Shown here: piece after piece, positions 6,634-12,248 of the stretch
Layout of the letters: every line of letters starts with the position of its first letter
Numbering within the stretch: the stretch's first letter is position 1
Assembly (NCBI GenBank): GCA_945971355.1
Contig: CAMFPD010000054.1
Coordinates: forward strand, 1 to 12,248
From: an uncultured Lachnobacterium sp.
Lineage (GTDB): Bacteria > Bacillota > Clostridia > Lachnospirales > Lachnospiraceae
Reading direction: 5' to 3'
Length of the DNA stretch: 12,248 bases
The notes under the pieces: generated by a model
What the model saw: only the letters and a program-made list of their open reading frames with translations
Told to the model about the DNA's origin: nothing
The model's database searches: none
Made by a program: the position numbers and the translations under genes

Positions 6634-7119
6634 ATGAACGAAGGTGTTGTACAGATTTATTATGGTGAAGGCCGAGGAAAATCAACAGCCGCAATAGGAA
6701 ATGCAATTCAGGCCGTTATGGAGGGCAAAGAGGCAATAATTATTCAGTTTCTCAAGGGAAAATGTGAGAGCAAGCAGGAATTTTATAAGCGTCTGGAACC
6801 TGAGATAAAGTATTTCAATTTTGCCAAAGCTGAGATTCCGTTTGATGAACTCGATGAGGAAAAGAAGATGGAAGAAACCATGAATCTGAAAAATGGTTTC
6901 AATTATGGCAAGAAGGTTATTGCAACAGGTGCATGTGATTTGATAGTACTTGATGAAATTCTGGGGCTTGTTGATCAGAAGGTTATAAGTCTTAATGATA
7001 TTAAGGAAATGTTGGCTTCAAGACCAGATGATATGACAATTATATGTACAGGAAGAGTTTTGGACGAGGAAATAAGAGAGCTTGCTGATGAGATTTATAA
7101 TATTGCACCTGAAAAGTAA
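6634..7119 (+). CDS. CobO/BtuR-like P-loop ATPase, putative corrinoid adenosyltransferase
   Basis: This small cytoplasmic protein resembles the CobA/CobO/BtuR family, which transfers the adenosyl group of ATP to the cobalt of reduced corrinoids. The Walker A segment YYGEGRGKSTAA (9-20) corresponds to the GNGKGKTTAA signature. IIIQFLKG (35-42) matches the family's strand after the P-loop, DLIVLDE (102-108) is Walker B, and ICTGR (137-141) matches the LTGR segment. At 161 residues it is shorter than typical members (about 180-200). It ends in NIAPEK, without the usual tail that carries KHxFxxGxxAQxGIEF-like sequence. No cobalamin genes are nearby, and it has its own promoter. Adenosyltransferase activity is therefore the best guess, not a firm call; another ATP-dependent role is possible. 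Confidence 0.75.
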   Translation: MNEGVVQIYYGEGRGKSTAAIGNAIQAVMEGKEAIIIQFLKGKCESKQEFYKRLEPEIKYFNFAKAEIPFDELDEEKKMEETMNLKNGFNYGKKVIATGACDLIVLDEILGLVDQKVISLNDIKEMLASRPDDMTIICTGRVLDEEIRELADEIYNIAPEK

Positions 7120-7138
7120 ACGGGTTAGATTTATATCA

Positions 7139-7167
7139 TTGACAAGTATAATTACTAGTGCTAGTAT
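7139..7167 (+). promoter_or_regulatory. Promoter for the lysine riboswitch-dapA transcript
   Basis: A perfect TTGACA (7139-7144) is followed after 17 bp by TAGTAT (7162-7167), with TGC as an extended -10 motif. The predicted start near 7174 lies just before the riboswitch P1 helix, which supports the call. A short inverted repeat (tactag/ctagta, 7153-7158 with 7161-7166) overlaps the -10 box and could be an operator or chance. Confidence 0.7.
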
Positions 7168-7182
7168 GTGAATAGTTGAATA

Positions 7183-7346
7183 AGAGATAGAGGTTGCGCG
7201 AATTATCAGTAACACAGAGGATGCAGCAGAAGCAGAGGATGCTGTGTGAAAGGAATAGCGCCGAAAGCATTTGAAACTGCAATCATTTGCTTGGGAGCAG
7301 AGTGAATAATTCTGTTACTGTCATCGCAAGATGGAGGGCTATCATT
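7183..7346 (+). promoter_or_regulatory. Lysine riboswitch (L-box) aptamer
   Basis: The landmarks of the lysine aptamer appear in order. P1 is GATAG (7186-7190) pairing with CTATC (7339-7343). Then come AGAGGTTGCG (7190-7199), AGTA (7208-7211), a helix ACACAG (7212-7217) with CTGTGT (7242-7247), and GAAAGGAA. GCGCCGAAAGC follows at 7258-7268. The P4 stem CAGA/TCTG encloses GTGAATAAT, the conserved ACTGTCA precedes a P5 CATC-GCAA-GATG hairpin, and GGAGGGCTATC closes (7333-7343). The order matches the Bacillus lysC L-box as I recall it. Lysine binding should stabilise P1 and let the terminator at 7371 form, lowering dapA expression. Confidence 0.96.
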
Positions 7347-7370
7347 TTTCGTATATATGTATGAGAATTT

Positions 7371-7397
7371 TGACCAGCCTTTTAGGCTGGTCATTTT
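7371..7397 (+). terminator. Riboswitch-controlled intrinsic terminator
   Basis: A 10-bp stem, tgaccagcct (7371-7380) with aggctggtca (7384-7393), closes a TTT loop and is followed by TTTT. It lies 28 nt after the lysine aptamer and 61 nt before dapA, as expected for an L-box expression platform. The rest of the gap to 7457 holds only the dapA ribosome site CAAGGAG (7444-7450). Confidence 0.88.
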
Positions 7398-7457
7398 GCA
7401 TTATGAAACATTATATGTAACGGCGTAATTTAAGAACACAAAACAAGGAGAGAAGAG

Positions 7458-8348
7458 ATGGCAATTTTTAAGGGCGCAGGTGTAGCTATTGTCACACCTA
7501 TGAAAGACAATCAGGAAGTGAACTATGAGAAGTTAGAAGAACTTATTGATTTCCAGATTAAGGAAGGAACAGACTCGATTATTATTGCGGGAACAACAGG
7601 TGAGAGCTCATGCCTTTCAATGGAAGAGCACAAGGATGTAATTGAGGCAGCAGTTAAGTTTACAAATCACAGAGTTCCAGTAATTGCAGGAACAGGTTCA
7701 AACTGCACACAGACAGCTATTCAGCTTTCAAAAGAGGCTGAGGAGGCTGGAGTAGATGGTCTTTTAATCGTTACACCTTACTACAATAAGACTTCACAGG
7801 CTGGACTTGTAAAGCACTATTCAAGTATTGCCCAGAATACAAAATGTCCTATTATTATGTACAATGTACCAGGAAGAACAGGCTGCAACCTCCTTCCAGA
7901 GACAGTTGCTACACTTTTCAATATGGAAGAAAACATTGTTGGACTTAAAGAAGCTACAGGAAATATGGCTCAGGCTTCCAAGACAATGAATCTCACAGAT
8001 GGTAAACTTGATATGTATTCAGGTGAGGATGGACTTGTGCTTCCACTTATGTCCATCGGCGCTGTTGGTGTTATTTCTGTGTGGAGTAATATCGCACCGG
8101 CTAAGGTACATGCACTCTGCGACAGCTTCTTCAAGGGTGATATTGCTACAGCACAGAAACTTCAGAGAGAAGCGCTTCCACTTGTGGATGCTTTGTTCTC
8201 AGATGTAAATCCAATTCCGGTTAAGACTGCTATGAACCTTATGGGAATGGAGGTTGGACCACTTCGCCTTCCTCTTTGTGAGATGGGGGCTGAGGCAAAA
8301 GCCAAGCTTGCTAAGGCCATGACAGAGTACGGACTTAAACTTGCATAA
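7458..8348 (+). CDS. dapA: 4-hydroxy-tetrahydrodipicolinate synthase
   Basis: DapA condenses pyruvate and aspartate semialdehyde, the committed step to diaminopimelate and lysine. It is a TIM barrel of 296 residues, the usual size. GTTGES (45-50) holds the proton-relay Thr, TPYYN (106-110) holds the paired Tyr, and YNVPGRTG (135-142) has the catalytic Tyr135 and substrate Arg140. GLKEATGN (162-169) has the Schiff-base Lys164. At the lysine allosteric site, the equivalents of E. coli His56, Asn80 and Tyr106 appear kept (His58, Asn82, Tyr108), while His53 and Glu84 appear replaced by Met55 and Thr86, so feedback by lysine may differ. The start follows CAAGGAG with 7-nt spacing. Transcription is set by the upstream lysine riboswitch, and dapB follows 120 bp later. 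Confidence 0.97.
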   Translation: MAIFKGAGVAIVTPMKDNQEVNYEKLEELIDFQIKEGTDSIIIAGTTGESSCLSMEEHKDVIEAAVKFTNHRVPVIAGTGSNCTQTAIQLSKEAEEAGVDGLLIVTPYYNKTSQAGLVKHYSSIAQNTKCPIIMYNVPGRTGCNLLPETVATLFNMEENIVGLKEATGNMAQASKTMNLTDGKLDMYSGEDGLVLPLMSIGAVGVISVWSNIAPAKVHALCDSFFKGDIATAQKLQREALPLVDALFSDVNPIPVKTAMNLMGMEVGPLRLPLCEMGAEAKAKLAKAMTEYGLKLA

Positions 8349-8420
8349 GTATGGTTAAGTGTAGTGCATAGTCTTGTATATTTGAAATAAAAGTATAAAA
8401 TATAAGCATAAAAATAAAAG

Positions 8421-8448
8421 TCGCCTGCAGTATTTATGCAGGCGATTT
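8421..8448 (+). terminator. Hairpin between dapA and dapB, weak terminator or processing element
   Basis: A 9-bp GC-rich stem, tcgcctgca (8421-8429) with tgcaggcga (8437-8445), closes a 7-base loop. Only TTT then C follows, so termination would be partial at best. It ends 12 nt before the dapB ribosome site. It may lower dapB relative to dapA or protect the upstream mRNA end. The rest of the 8349-8468 gap is AT-rich, with no convincing promoter. Confidence 0.45.
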
Positions 8449-8468
8449 CTACACAAAGGAGATTTGAC

Positions 8469-9230
8469 ATGACTAGAATAATTATGAACGGATGCAATGG
8501 AAAAATGGGACAGTGTATCACCGGTATCTGCAAGGTAGATGCAGATGTAGAAATTGTGGCAGGAATTGATTTATATGACGGAATCCCAAATGACTATCCA
8601 GTATTTTCAACAATAGATAAATGTGATGTGGAAGCAGATGTTGTAATTGATTTTTCAAATGCAAAGGCTGTGGATGGTGTGCTTGATTTTTGTGTGGAAA
8701 AGCAGATTCCAGTGGTGCTTTGTACAACAGGTCTTTCTGAGGTGCAGCTTGCAAAGGTTGAGGAGTGCTACAATAAGGTTGCAATTCTTAAATCTGCAAA
8801 TATGTCTCTTGGAATAAATACACTCATGGAGCTTCTTAAAAAGGCTGCACAGGTATTTGCACCAGCTGGCTTCGATATGGAAATTGTTGAAAAGCATCAC
8901 AACTTAAAGCTTGATGCTCCTAGCGGAACTGCACTTGCCCTTGCTGATTCCATGAACGAGGCATTGGAGCAGGACTATGTTTACAAGTATGACAGAAGCC
9001 AGGAGAGAAAGCAGAGAGATAAATATGAAATCGGAATCTCTGCAGTTCGTGGTGGCAATATTGTAGGAGAGCACGAGGTGTTCTTCTGTGGACAGGATGA
9101 GGTTATAGAATTCAAGCACACAGCATACTCAAAGGCAGTATTTGCCAAGGGTGCGGTGGAGGCTGCAAAATTCCTCAAGGGAAAAGGCGCTGGTCACTAT
9201 GACATGGCAGATGTTATTGCTGCAAAATAA
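8469..9230 (+). CDS. dapB: 4-hydroxy-tetrahydrodipicolinate reductase
   Basis: DapB reduces the DapA product to tetrahydrodipicolinate with NAD(P)H; DapL, encoded upstream, uses that product. With the start used here the protein has 253 residues. The Rossmann motif NGCNGKMG lies at 7-14, DVVIDFSN at 57-64, CTTGLS at 85-90, and the catalytic signature EKHHNLKLDAPSGTA at 141-155 (His143/144, Lys147, and the PSGT substrate loop). RGGNIVGEHEV (194-204) is also typical. I place the start at 8469 because AAAGGAG (8455-8461) lies 7 nt upstream and MTRIIMNGCNGKMG is the normal N-terminus. An in-frame ATG at 8436 is inside a hairpin, has no ribosome site and would add 11 unrelated residues. It is probably cotranscribed with dapA and so under the lysine riboswitch. 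Confidence 0.96.
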   Translation: MTRIIMNGCNGKMGQCITGICKVDADVEIVAGIDLYDGIPNDYPVFSTIDKCDVEADVVIDFSNAKAVDGVLDFCVEKQIPVVLCTTGLSEVQLAKVEECYNKVAILKSANMSLGINTLMELLKKAAQVFAPAGFDMEIVEKHHNLKLDAPSGTALALADSMNEALEQDYVYKYDRSQERKQRDKYEIGISAVRGGNIVGEHEVFFCGQDEVIEFKHTAYSKAVFAKGAVEAAKFLKGKGAGHYDMADVIAAK

Positions 9231-9233
9231 AAT

Positions 9234-9289
9234 ATTCTAAAGGAAATGTGATGTTATGTGCATGCATTATTTACGTGGCTTTCCAGAAT
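9234..9289 (+). other. Bulged inverted repeat after dapB
   Basis: ATTCT plus GGAAA (9234-9238, 9242-9246) can pair with TTTCC plus AGAAT (9280-9289), leaving an AAA bulge and a 33-base loop that holds the palindrome TGCATGCA (9259-9266). No T-run follows, so it is not a standard terminator. No other clear dapB terminator is visible in the 9231-9452 gap. Confidence 0.3.
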
Positions 9290-9369
9290 AATCGAATTCA
9301 TAATTGAAGAGGAAAAAATATTAAGGGATAATCATATTTGTAAATGAAAAAGAATAATTAATTTAGTAA

Positions 9370-9400
9370 TTGAAAATTGTGATTATTTCTGTATTATAGT
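9370..9400 (+). promoter_or_regulatory. Candidate promoter for pyrF
   Basis: TTGAAA (9370-9375) is followed by TATAGT (9395-9400) after 19 bp, or by ATTATA (9393-9398) after 17 bp with a TGT extended motif. Neither is ideal. No PyrR-type RNA site was recognised between here and the pyrF ribosome site GAAAGGAT (9439-9446). Confidence 0.35.
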
Positions 9401-9452
9401 AGTAGGTGATTTTTCACGTAGTTATAAAATTTAACAACGAAAGGATATTACT

Positions 9453-10385
9453 ATGATCAACAAATTAGTAGACAAAATCAAAAAGACAAATGCACCAATA
9501 GTTGTAGGTCTTGATCCAATGCTCTCATATGTTCCTGAGCACATTCAGAAGAAAGCCTTTGAGGAGTTTGGAGAGACACCAGCTGGAGCAGCGGAGGCTA
9601 TCTGGCAGTACAATAAGGCTATTGTAGATGCTACATATGATTTGATTCCTGCTGTAAAGCCACAGATTGCTATGTATGAGCAGTTTGGAATTGAGGGTGT
9701 TAAAGCATTCCAGAAAACAGTTGATTATTGCCATGAGAAGGATTTGGTAGTTATCGGAGATGTTAAGCGCGGAGATATCGGTTCAACATCTACAGCTTAC
9801 GCTACCGGACATCTTGGGAAAGTTCAGATTGGAAGCAAGAGCTTCTCTACTTTCAATGAGGATTTTGCAACAGTAAATCCATATCTTGGAACAGATGGTA
9901 TCAAACCTTTCGTTGATGTATGTAAAGAGGAGAAGAAGGGTATCTTCATCCTTGTTAAGACTTCTAACCCATCAAGTGGAGAATTCCAGGACCGTCTCAT
10001 AGATGGAAAGCCATTATATGAGCATGTTGGTGAGAAGGTTGCTGAGTGGGGTGCTGACTGTATGGGTGACTCTTACAGCTATGTAGGAGCTGTAGTTGGA
10101 GCTACATACCCAGAGCAGGGCAAATTACTCAGAAAAGTAATGCCAAAGAGCTTTATTCTCGTGCCTGGATACGGTGCCCAGGGTGGAAAGGGTGCTGACC
10201 TTGTTCACTTCTTCAATGAGGATGGACTTGGAGCAATTGTAAACTCATCAAGAGGTATTATCGCTGCATACAAGCAGGATAAGTACAAGGAGATGGGTAT
10301 CACACCTGAGAATTTTGCAGATGCGTCACGTGCGGCTGTTGAGGATATGATTGCCGATATCGCAGGTGCTCTTGCAAACAAATAA
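9453..10385 (+). CDS. pyrF: Orotidine 5'-phosphate decarboxylase, long subfamily
   Basis: PyrF decarboxylates OMP to UMP, the last step of pyrimidine synthesis. At 310 residues it belongs to the longer subfamily (type 2) rather than the common form of about 240 residues. Visible features are VVGLDP (17-22), the substrate-side Lys69 in AVKPQ (67-71), the catalytic DVKRGDIG (103-110, with its Asp and Lys), VNPYLGTDG (141-149), VKTSNPSSG (168-176), VPGYGAQGG (237-245) and NSSRGI (264-269) for phosphate binding. The start follows GAAAGGAT at 9439-9446. It opens a pyrimidine cluster with pyrK and pyrD, separated from pyrK by a 125-bp gap containing a terminator-like hairpin, so downstream expression may be tuned separately. 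Confidence 0.96.
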   Translation: MINKLVDKIKKTNAPIVVGLDPMLSYVPEHIQKKAFEEFGETPAGAAEAIWQYNKAIVDATYDLIPAVKPQIAMYEQFGIEGVKAFQKTVDYCHEKDLVVIGDVKRGDIGSTSTAYATGHLGKVQIGSKSFSTFNEDFATVNPYLGTDGIKPFVDVCKEEKKGIFILVKTSNPSSGEFQDRLIDGKPLYEHVGEKVAEWGADCMGDSYSYVGAVVGATYPEQGKLLRKVMPKSFILVPGYGAQGGKGADLVHFFNEDGLGAIVNSSRGIIAAYKQDKYKEMGITPENFADASRAAVEDMIADIAGALANK

Positions 10386-10464
10386 AATATTAATTAGATC
10401 TTAGCATCTAGCAATTGCAATGTGGCGCGAAGATGGAATAGTGGATTTTATAGTATGAATACAA

Positions 10465-10496
10465 GGGCAGAACCAACAGGTGCTGCCCAATTTTTT
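10465..10496 (+). terminator. Terminator-like hairpin (possible attenuator) just before pyrK
   Basis: GGGCAG (10465-10470) pairs with CTGCCC (10483-10488). After one A-G mismatch the stem continues ACC/GGT (10472-10474 with 10479-10481), capped by AACA. AA and six T residues (10491-10496) follow. The pyrK ribosome site AGGAG starts at 10497, so the element directly precedes translation of pyrK. It has the form of an intrinsic terminator inside the pyr cluster. Confidence 0.65.
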
Positions 10497-10510
10497 AGGA
10501 GAGAGAATAC

Positions 10511-11299
10511 ATGGCAGAAAAGTTTGAAGAAATAGTAAAAGTGGTTTCCCAGAACAGCTTGGGAAATGGAATTTTCGACATGGTATTGCAGACTGAGAAT
10601 ATTGCAAAGGCTGCAAAGTCAGGACAGTTTGTATCTGTATACAGCAATGATGCTAGTAAGCTTCTTCCAAGACCAATCAGTCTTTGTGGAATCGACAGGG
10701 AGAAGGGAACCCTGCGACTTGTGTACAGAGTGACAGGTGAAGGAACTGGAACAGAGGAATTTTCAAGGCTTAAAGCTGGTGATACTGTCAAAATCCTTGG
10801 ACCTCTTGGCAATGGATTTACAGTAGTATCTGGTAAGAAAGCATTCCTTATCGGCGGAGGAATCGGTGTTCCGCCTATGCTTCAGCTTGCAAAGGAAATG
10901 AAGGCAAGTGGTGAAGATATACAGGTTGTAATGGGATATAGAAACAGTGATACGTTTCTTCTTGAAGAGTTTGAGGAGGTTGCTGAGACTTTTGTGGCGA
11001 CTGAGGATGGAAGCCTGGGCACAAAAGGAAATGTAATTGATGCGATTAAGAGTGAAAAATTAAATGCTGATATAATATATACCTGCGGACCAACCCCAAT
11101 GCTTCGTGCATTGAAAACATATGCAGAGGAGAACAACATGGAATGCTATATTTCTATGGAAGAGAGAATGGCCTGCGGTATCGGTGCATGTCTTGCCTGC
11201 GTGTGCAAGAGCAGGGAAAAGGATGCTCACACTAATGTGAACAACAAGCGTATCTGTAAAGAGGGACCTGTGTTTAATGCAAAGGAGGTAGAGCTGTAA
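10511..11299 (+). CDS. pyrK: Dihydroorotate dehydrogenase B, electron transfer subunit
   Basis: PyrK carries FAD and a [2Fe-2S] cluster and passes electrons from the FMN of PyrD to NAD, forming the class 1B heterotetramer. The 262 residues contain an FAD-binding barrel with RPISLCG (54-60) and GPLGNGF (97-103), an NAD-binding part with IGGGIGVPPM (114-123) and TCGPTPML (191-198), and a C-terminal cluster site MEERMACGIGACLACVC with Cys222, Cys227 and Cys230, completed by Cys249 in RICKEGPVF. All four cluster ligands are present, so it looks functional. The start has AGGAG at 10497-10501. Its stop TAA overlaps the pyrD ATG by one base (TAATG), indicating translational coupling to pyrD. Confidence 0.97.
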   Translation: MAEKFEEIVKVVSQNSLGNGIFDMVLQTENIAKAAKSGQFVSVYSNDASKLLPRPISLCGIDREKGTLRLVYRVTGEGTGTEEFSRLKAGDTVKILGPLGNGFTVVSGKKAFLIGGGIGVPPMLQLAKEMKASGEDIQVVMGYRNSDTFLLEEFEEVAETFVATEDGSLGTKGNVIDAIKSEKLNADIIYTCGPTPMLRALKTYAEENNMECYISMEERMACGIGACLACVCKSREKDAHTNVNNKRICKEGPVFNAKEVEL

Positions 11300-12204
11300 T
11301 GAATATGTCGGTTAATATTGCTGGTGTAGAGTGGAAAAATCCAGTGACAGTTGCTTCTGGAACATTTGGCTCAGGTGCTGAGTATAGTGAATTCACTGAT
11401 TTAAATAAGCTTGGTGCAGTGACTACAAAGGGTGTTGCTAATGTACCTTGGACAGGAAATCCAACTCCTAGAGTTGCTGAGGTGTATGGAGGAATGCTCA
11501 ATGCAGTGGGACTTCAGAATCCGGGAATTGATCTCTTCTGTGAGAGGGACATTCCATTTCTTAAAAACTACGATACTAAAATTGTTGTAAATGTATGCGG
11601 CCACTCAACAGAGGAATATGTTGCCGTAGTTGAGAGACTTGCAGATGAGCCAATTGATATGATGGAAATCAATATCTCATGTCCTAATGTTAAGGAGGGG
11701 GGTATTGCATTTGGTCAGGATCCTAAGGCGGTTGAGGCTATTACCAAGGAAATGAAGAAGTATGCAAAGCAGCCTGTAATCATGAAGCTTTCTCCTAATG
11801 TCACTGATATTACAGAGATGGCAAAGGCAGCAGAAGCAGGTGGCGCAGATGCACTCTCTCTTATAAATACAATTACAGGTATGAAGATTGATATCCATAG
11901 ACAGAAATTCGTTCTTGCAAATAAGACTGGTGGAATGAGCGGCCCAGCTATTCATCCTGTTGCAGTTAGAATGGTTTATCAGACATATCAGGCTGTTAAT
12001 ATTCCTATTATTGGAATGGGCGGAATAATGAATGCAAATGATGCAATTGAAATGATTTTGGCTGGAGCAACAGCGGTTTCTGTTGGAACAGCTAACTTTA
12101 CAGACCCACGTGCGGCAGAAAAGGTTGTAGATGGAATTGAACAGTATATGAAGCAGTATAATGTTGCTGATATCAAGGATTTGGTTGGAGCAGTGCACGA
12201 GTAA
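11299..12204 (+). CDS. pyrD: Dihydroorotate dehydrogenase B, catalytic subunit
   Basis: PyrD is the FMN-containing subunit that oxidises dihydroorotate to orotate, the fourth step of UMP synthesis. In class 1B it pairs with PyrK and uses NAD, as fits the adjacent pyrK. The 301 residues form a TIM barrel. Key segments are VASGTFGSG (18-26), TTKG (42-45), NAVGLQNPG (68-76), NISCPNVKEGG (125-135) with the catalytic Cys128 that marks class 1, MKLSPN (162-167), INTITGM (189-195), GGMSGPAIHP (211-220) and GMGGI (239-243) followed by GATAVSVGTA for FMN phosphate binding. The ATG overlaps the pyrK stop; AAAGGAGG (11281-11288) inside pyrK supplies the ribosome site. An ATG at 11305 is a less likely alternative start. 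Confidence 0.97.
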   Translation: MNMSVNIAGVEWKNPVTVASGTFGSGAEYSEFTDLNKLGAVTTKGVANVPWTGNPTPRVAEVYGGMLNAVGLQNPGIDLFCERDIPFLKNYDTKIVVNVCGHSTEEYVAVVERLADEPIDMMEINISCPNVKEGGIAFGQDPKAVEAITKEMKKYAKQPVIMKLSPNVTDITEMAKAAEAGGADALSLINTITGMKIDIHRQKFVLANKTGGMSGPAIHPVAVRMVYQTYQAVNIPIIGMGGIMNANDAIEMILAGATAVSVGTANFTDPRAAEKVVDGIEQYMKQYNVADIKDLVGAVHE

Positions 12205-12224
12205 AATAGCGCAATGAATGAAAA

Positions 12225-12248
12225 AACAGCCCTCGAAAGAGGGCTGTT
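12225..12248 (+). terminator. Hairpin after pyrD, terminator or attenuator
   Basis: A perfect 10-bp stem, aacagccctc (12225-12234) with gagggctgtt (12239-12248), has a GAAA tetraloop. It begins 21 nt after the pyrD stop and its 3' arm ends in TT at the window edge, so the rest of any T-run is not visible. It may end the pyr transcript or act as an attenuator before another gene. Confidence 0.8.

Noticed and set aside
8162..8533. Minus-strand frame of 123 codons across the dapA-dapB junction
   Set aside because: Antisense to both genes and across the hairpin, with low-complexity composition and no supporting start signals.
9231..9452. PyrR-binding RNA leader before pyrF
   Set aside because: No recognisable PyrR-type stem-loop or terminator is present; only a bulged repeat without a T-run and an AT-rich stretch.
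11677..12198. Long minus-strand open frame of 173 codons inside pyrD
   Set aside because: It lies opposite an unmistakable pyrD, has a Cys/Asn/His-rich composition typical of antisense shadow frames, and has no ribosome site or family resemblance.

Overview
The window looks like ordinary chromosomal core sequence from a low-GC anaerobic Firmicute, most likely a member of the Lachnospiraceae (Butyrivibrio/Roseburia-like). This rests on AT-rich intergenic DNA, heavy use of AGA for arginine, strong AGGAGG-type ribosome binding sites, the LL-diaminopimelate aminotransferase (DapL) route to lysine, a eukaryote-type HisA tail, and a glnA gene paired with an ANTAR regulator. The genus is an inference. 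No phage, IS element, CRISPR array, tRNA or rRNA is visible.

Layout. 1-205: 3' end of hisA. 313-2210: a two-gene nitrogen unit, glnA (GSI-alpha glutamine synthetase) and an ANTAR RNA-binding regulator whose receiver domain has lost its phosphorylation site. 2398-3612: dapL, ending in a strong terminator. 3744-5579 (minus strand): typA/bipA, converging on dapL with its own terminator. 5813-6442: an SSB-like protein with two OB folds. 6634-7119: a short CobO-like P-loop ATPase behind a good sigma-A promoter. 7139-7397: a promoter, a complete lysine riboswitch (L-box) and a terminator, controlling dapA (7458-8348) and probably dapB (8469-9230). 9453-12204: pyrF, pyrK and pyrD, with a terminator-like hairpin just before pyrK and another hairpin at the right edge.

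How the genes work together. DapA and DapB make tetrahydrodipicolinate from pyruvate and aspartate semialdehyde. DapL converts it to LL-diaminopimelate in one step, using glutamate that GlnA and partner enzymes help supply. The lysine riboswitch senses the end product and should shut off dapA (and dapB), while dapL has a separate leader without an L-box. PyrK and PyrD form the NAD-linked class 1B dihydroorotate dehydrogenase and PyrF performs the last step of UMP synthesis.

Nothing here is clearly a new biological system. The points most worth a second look are the phosphorylation-dead ANTAR regulator coupled to glnA, the tandem-OB SSB-like protein without the usual acidic tail, the truncated CobO-like ATPase, the eukaryote-type HisA end, the pyrK attenuator-like hairpin with short upstream frames, a concrete switching model for the L-box, and two young tandem duplications next to genes (18 bp and 44 bp units).
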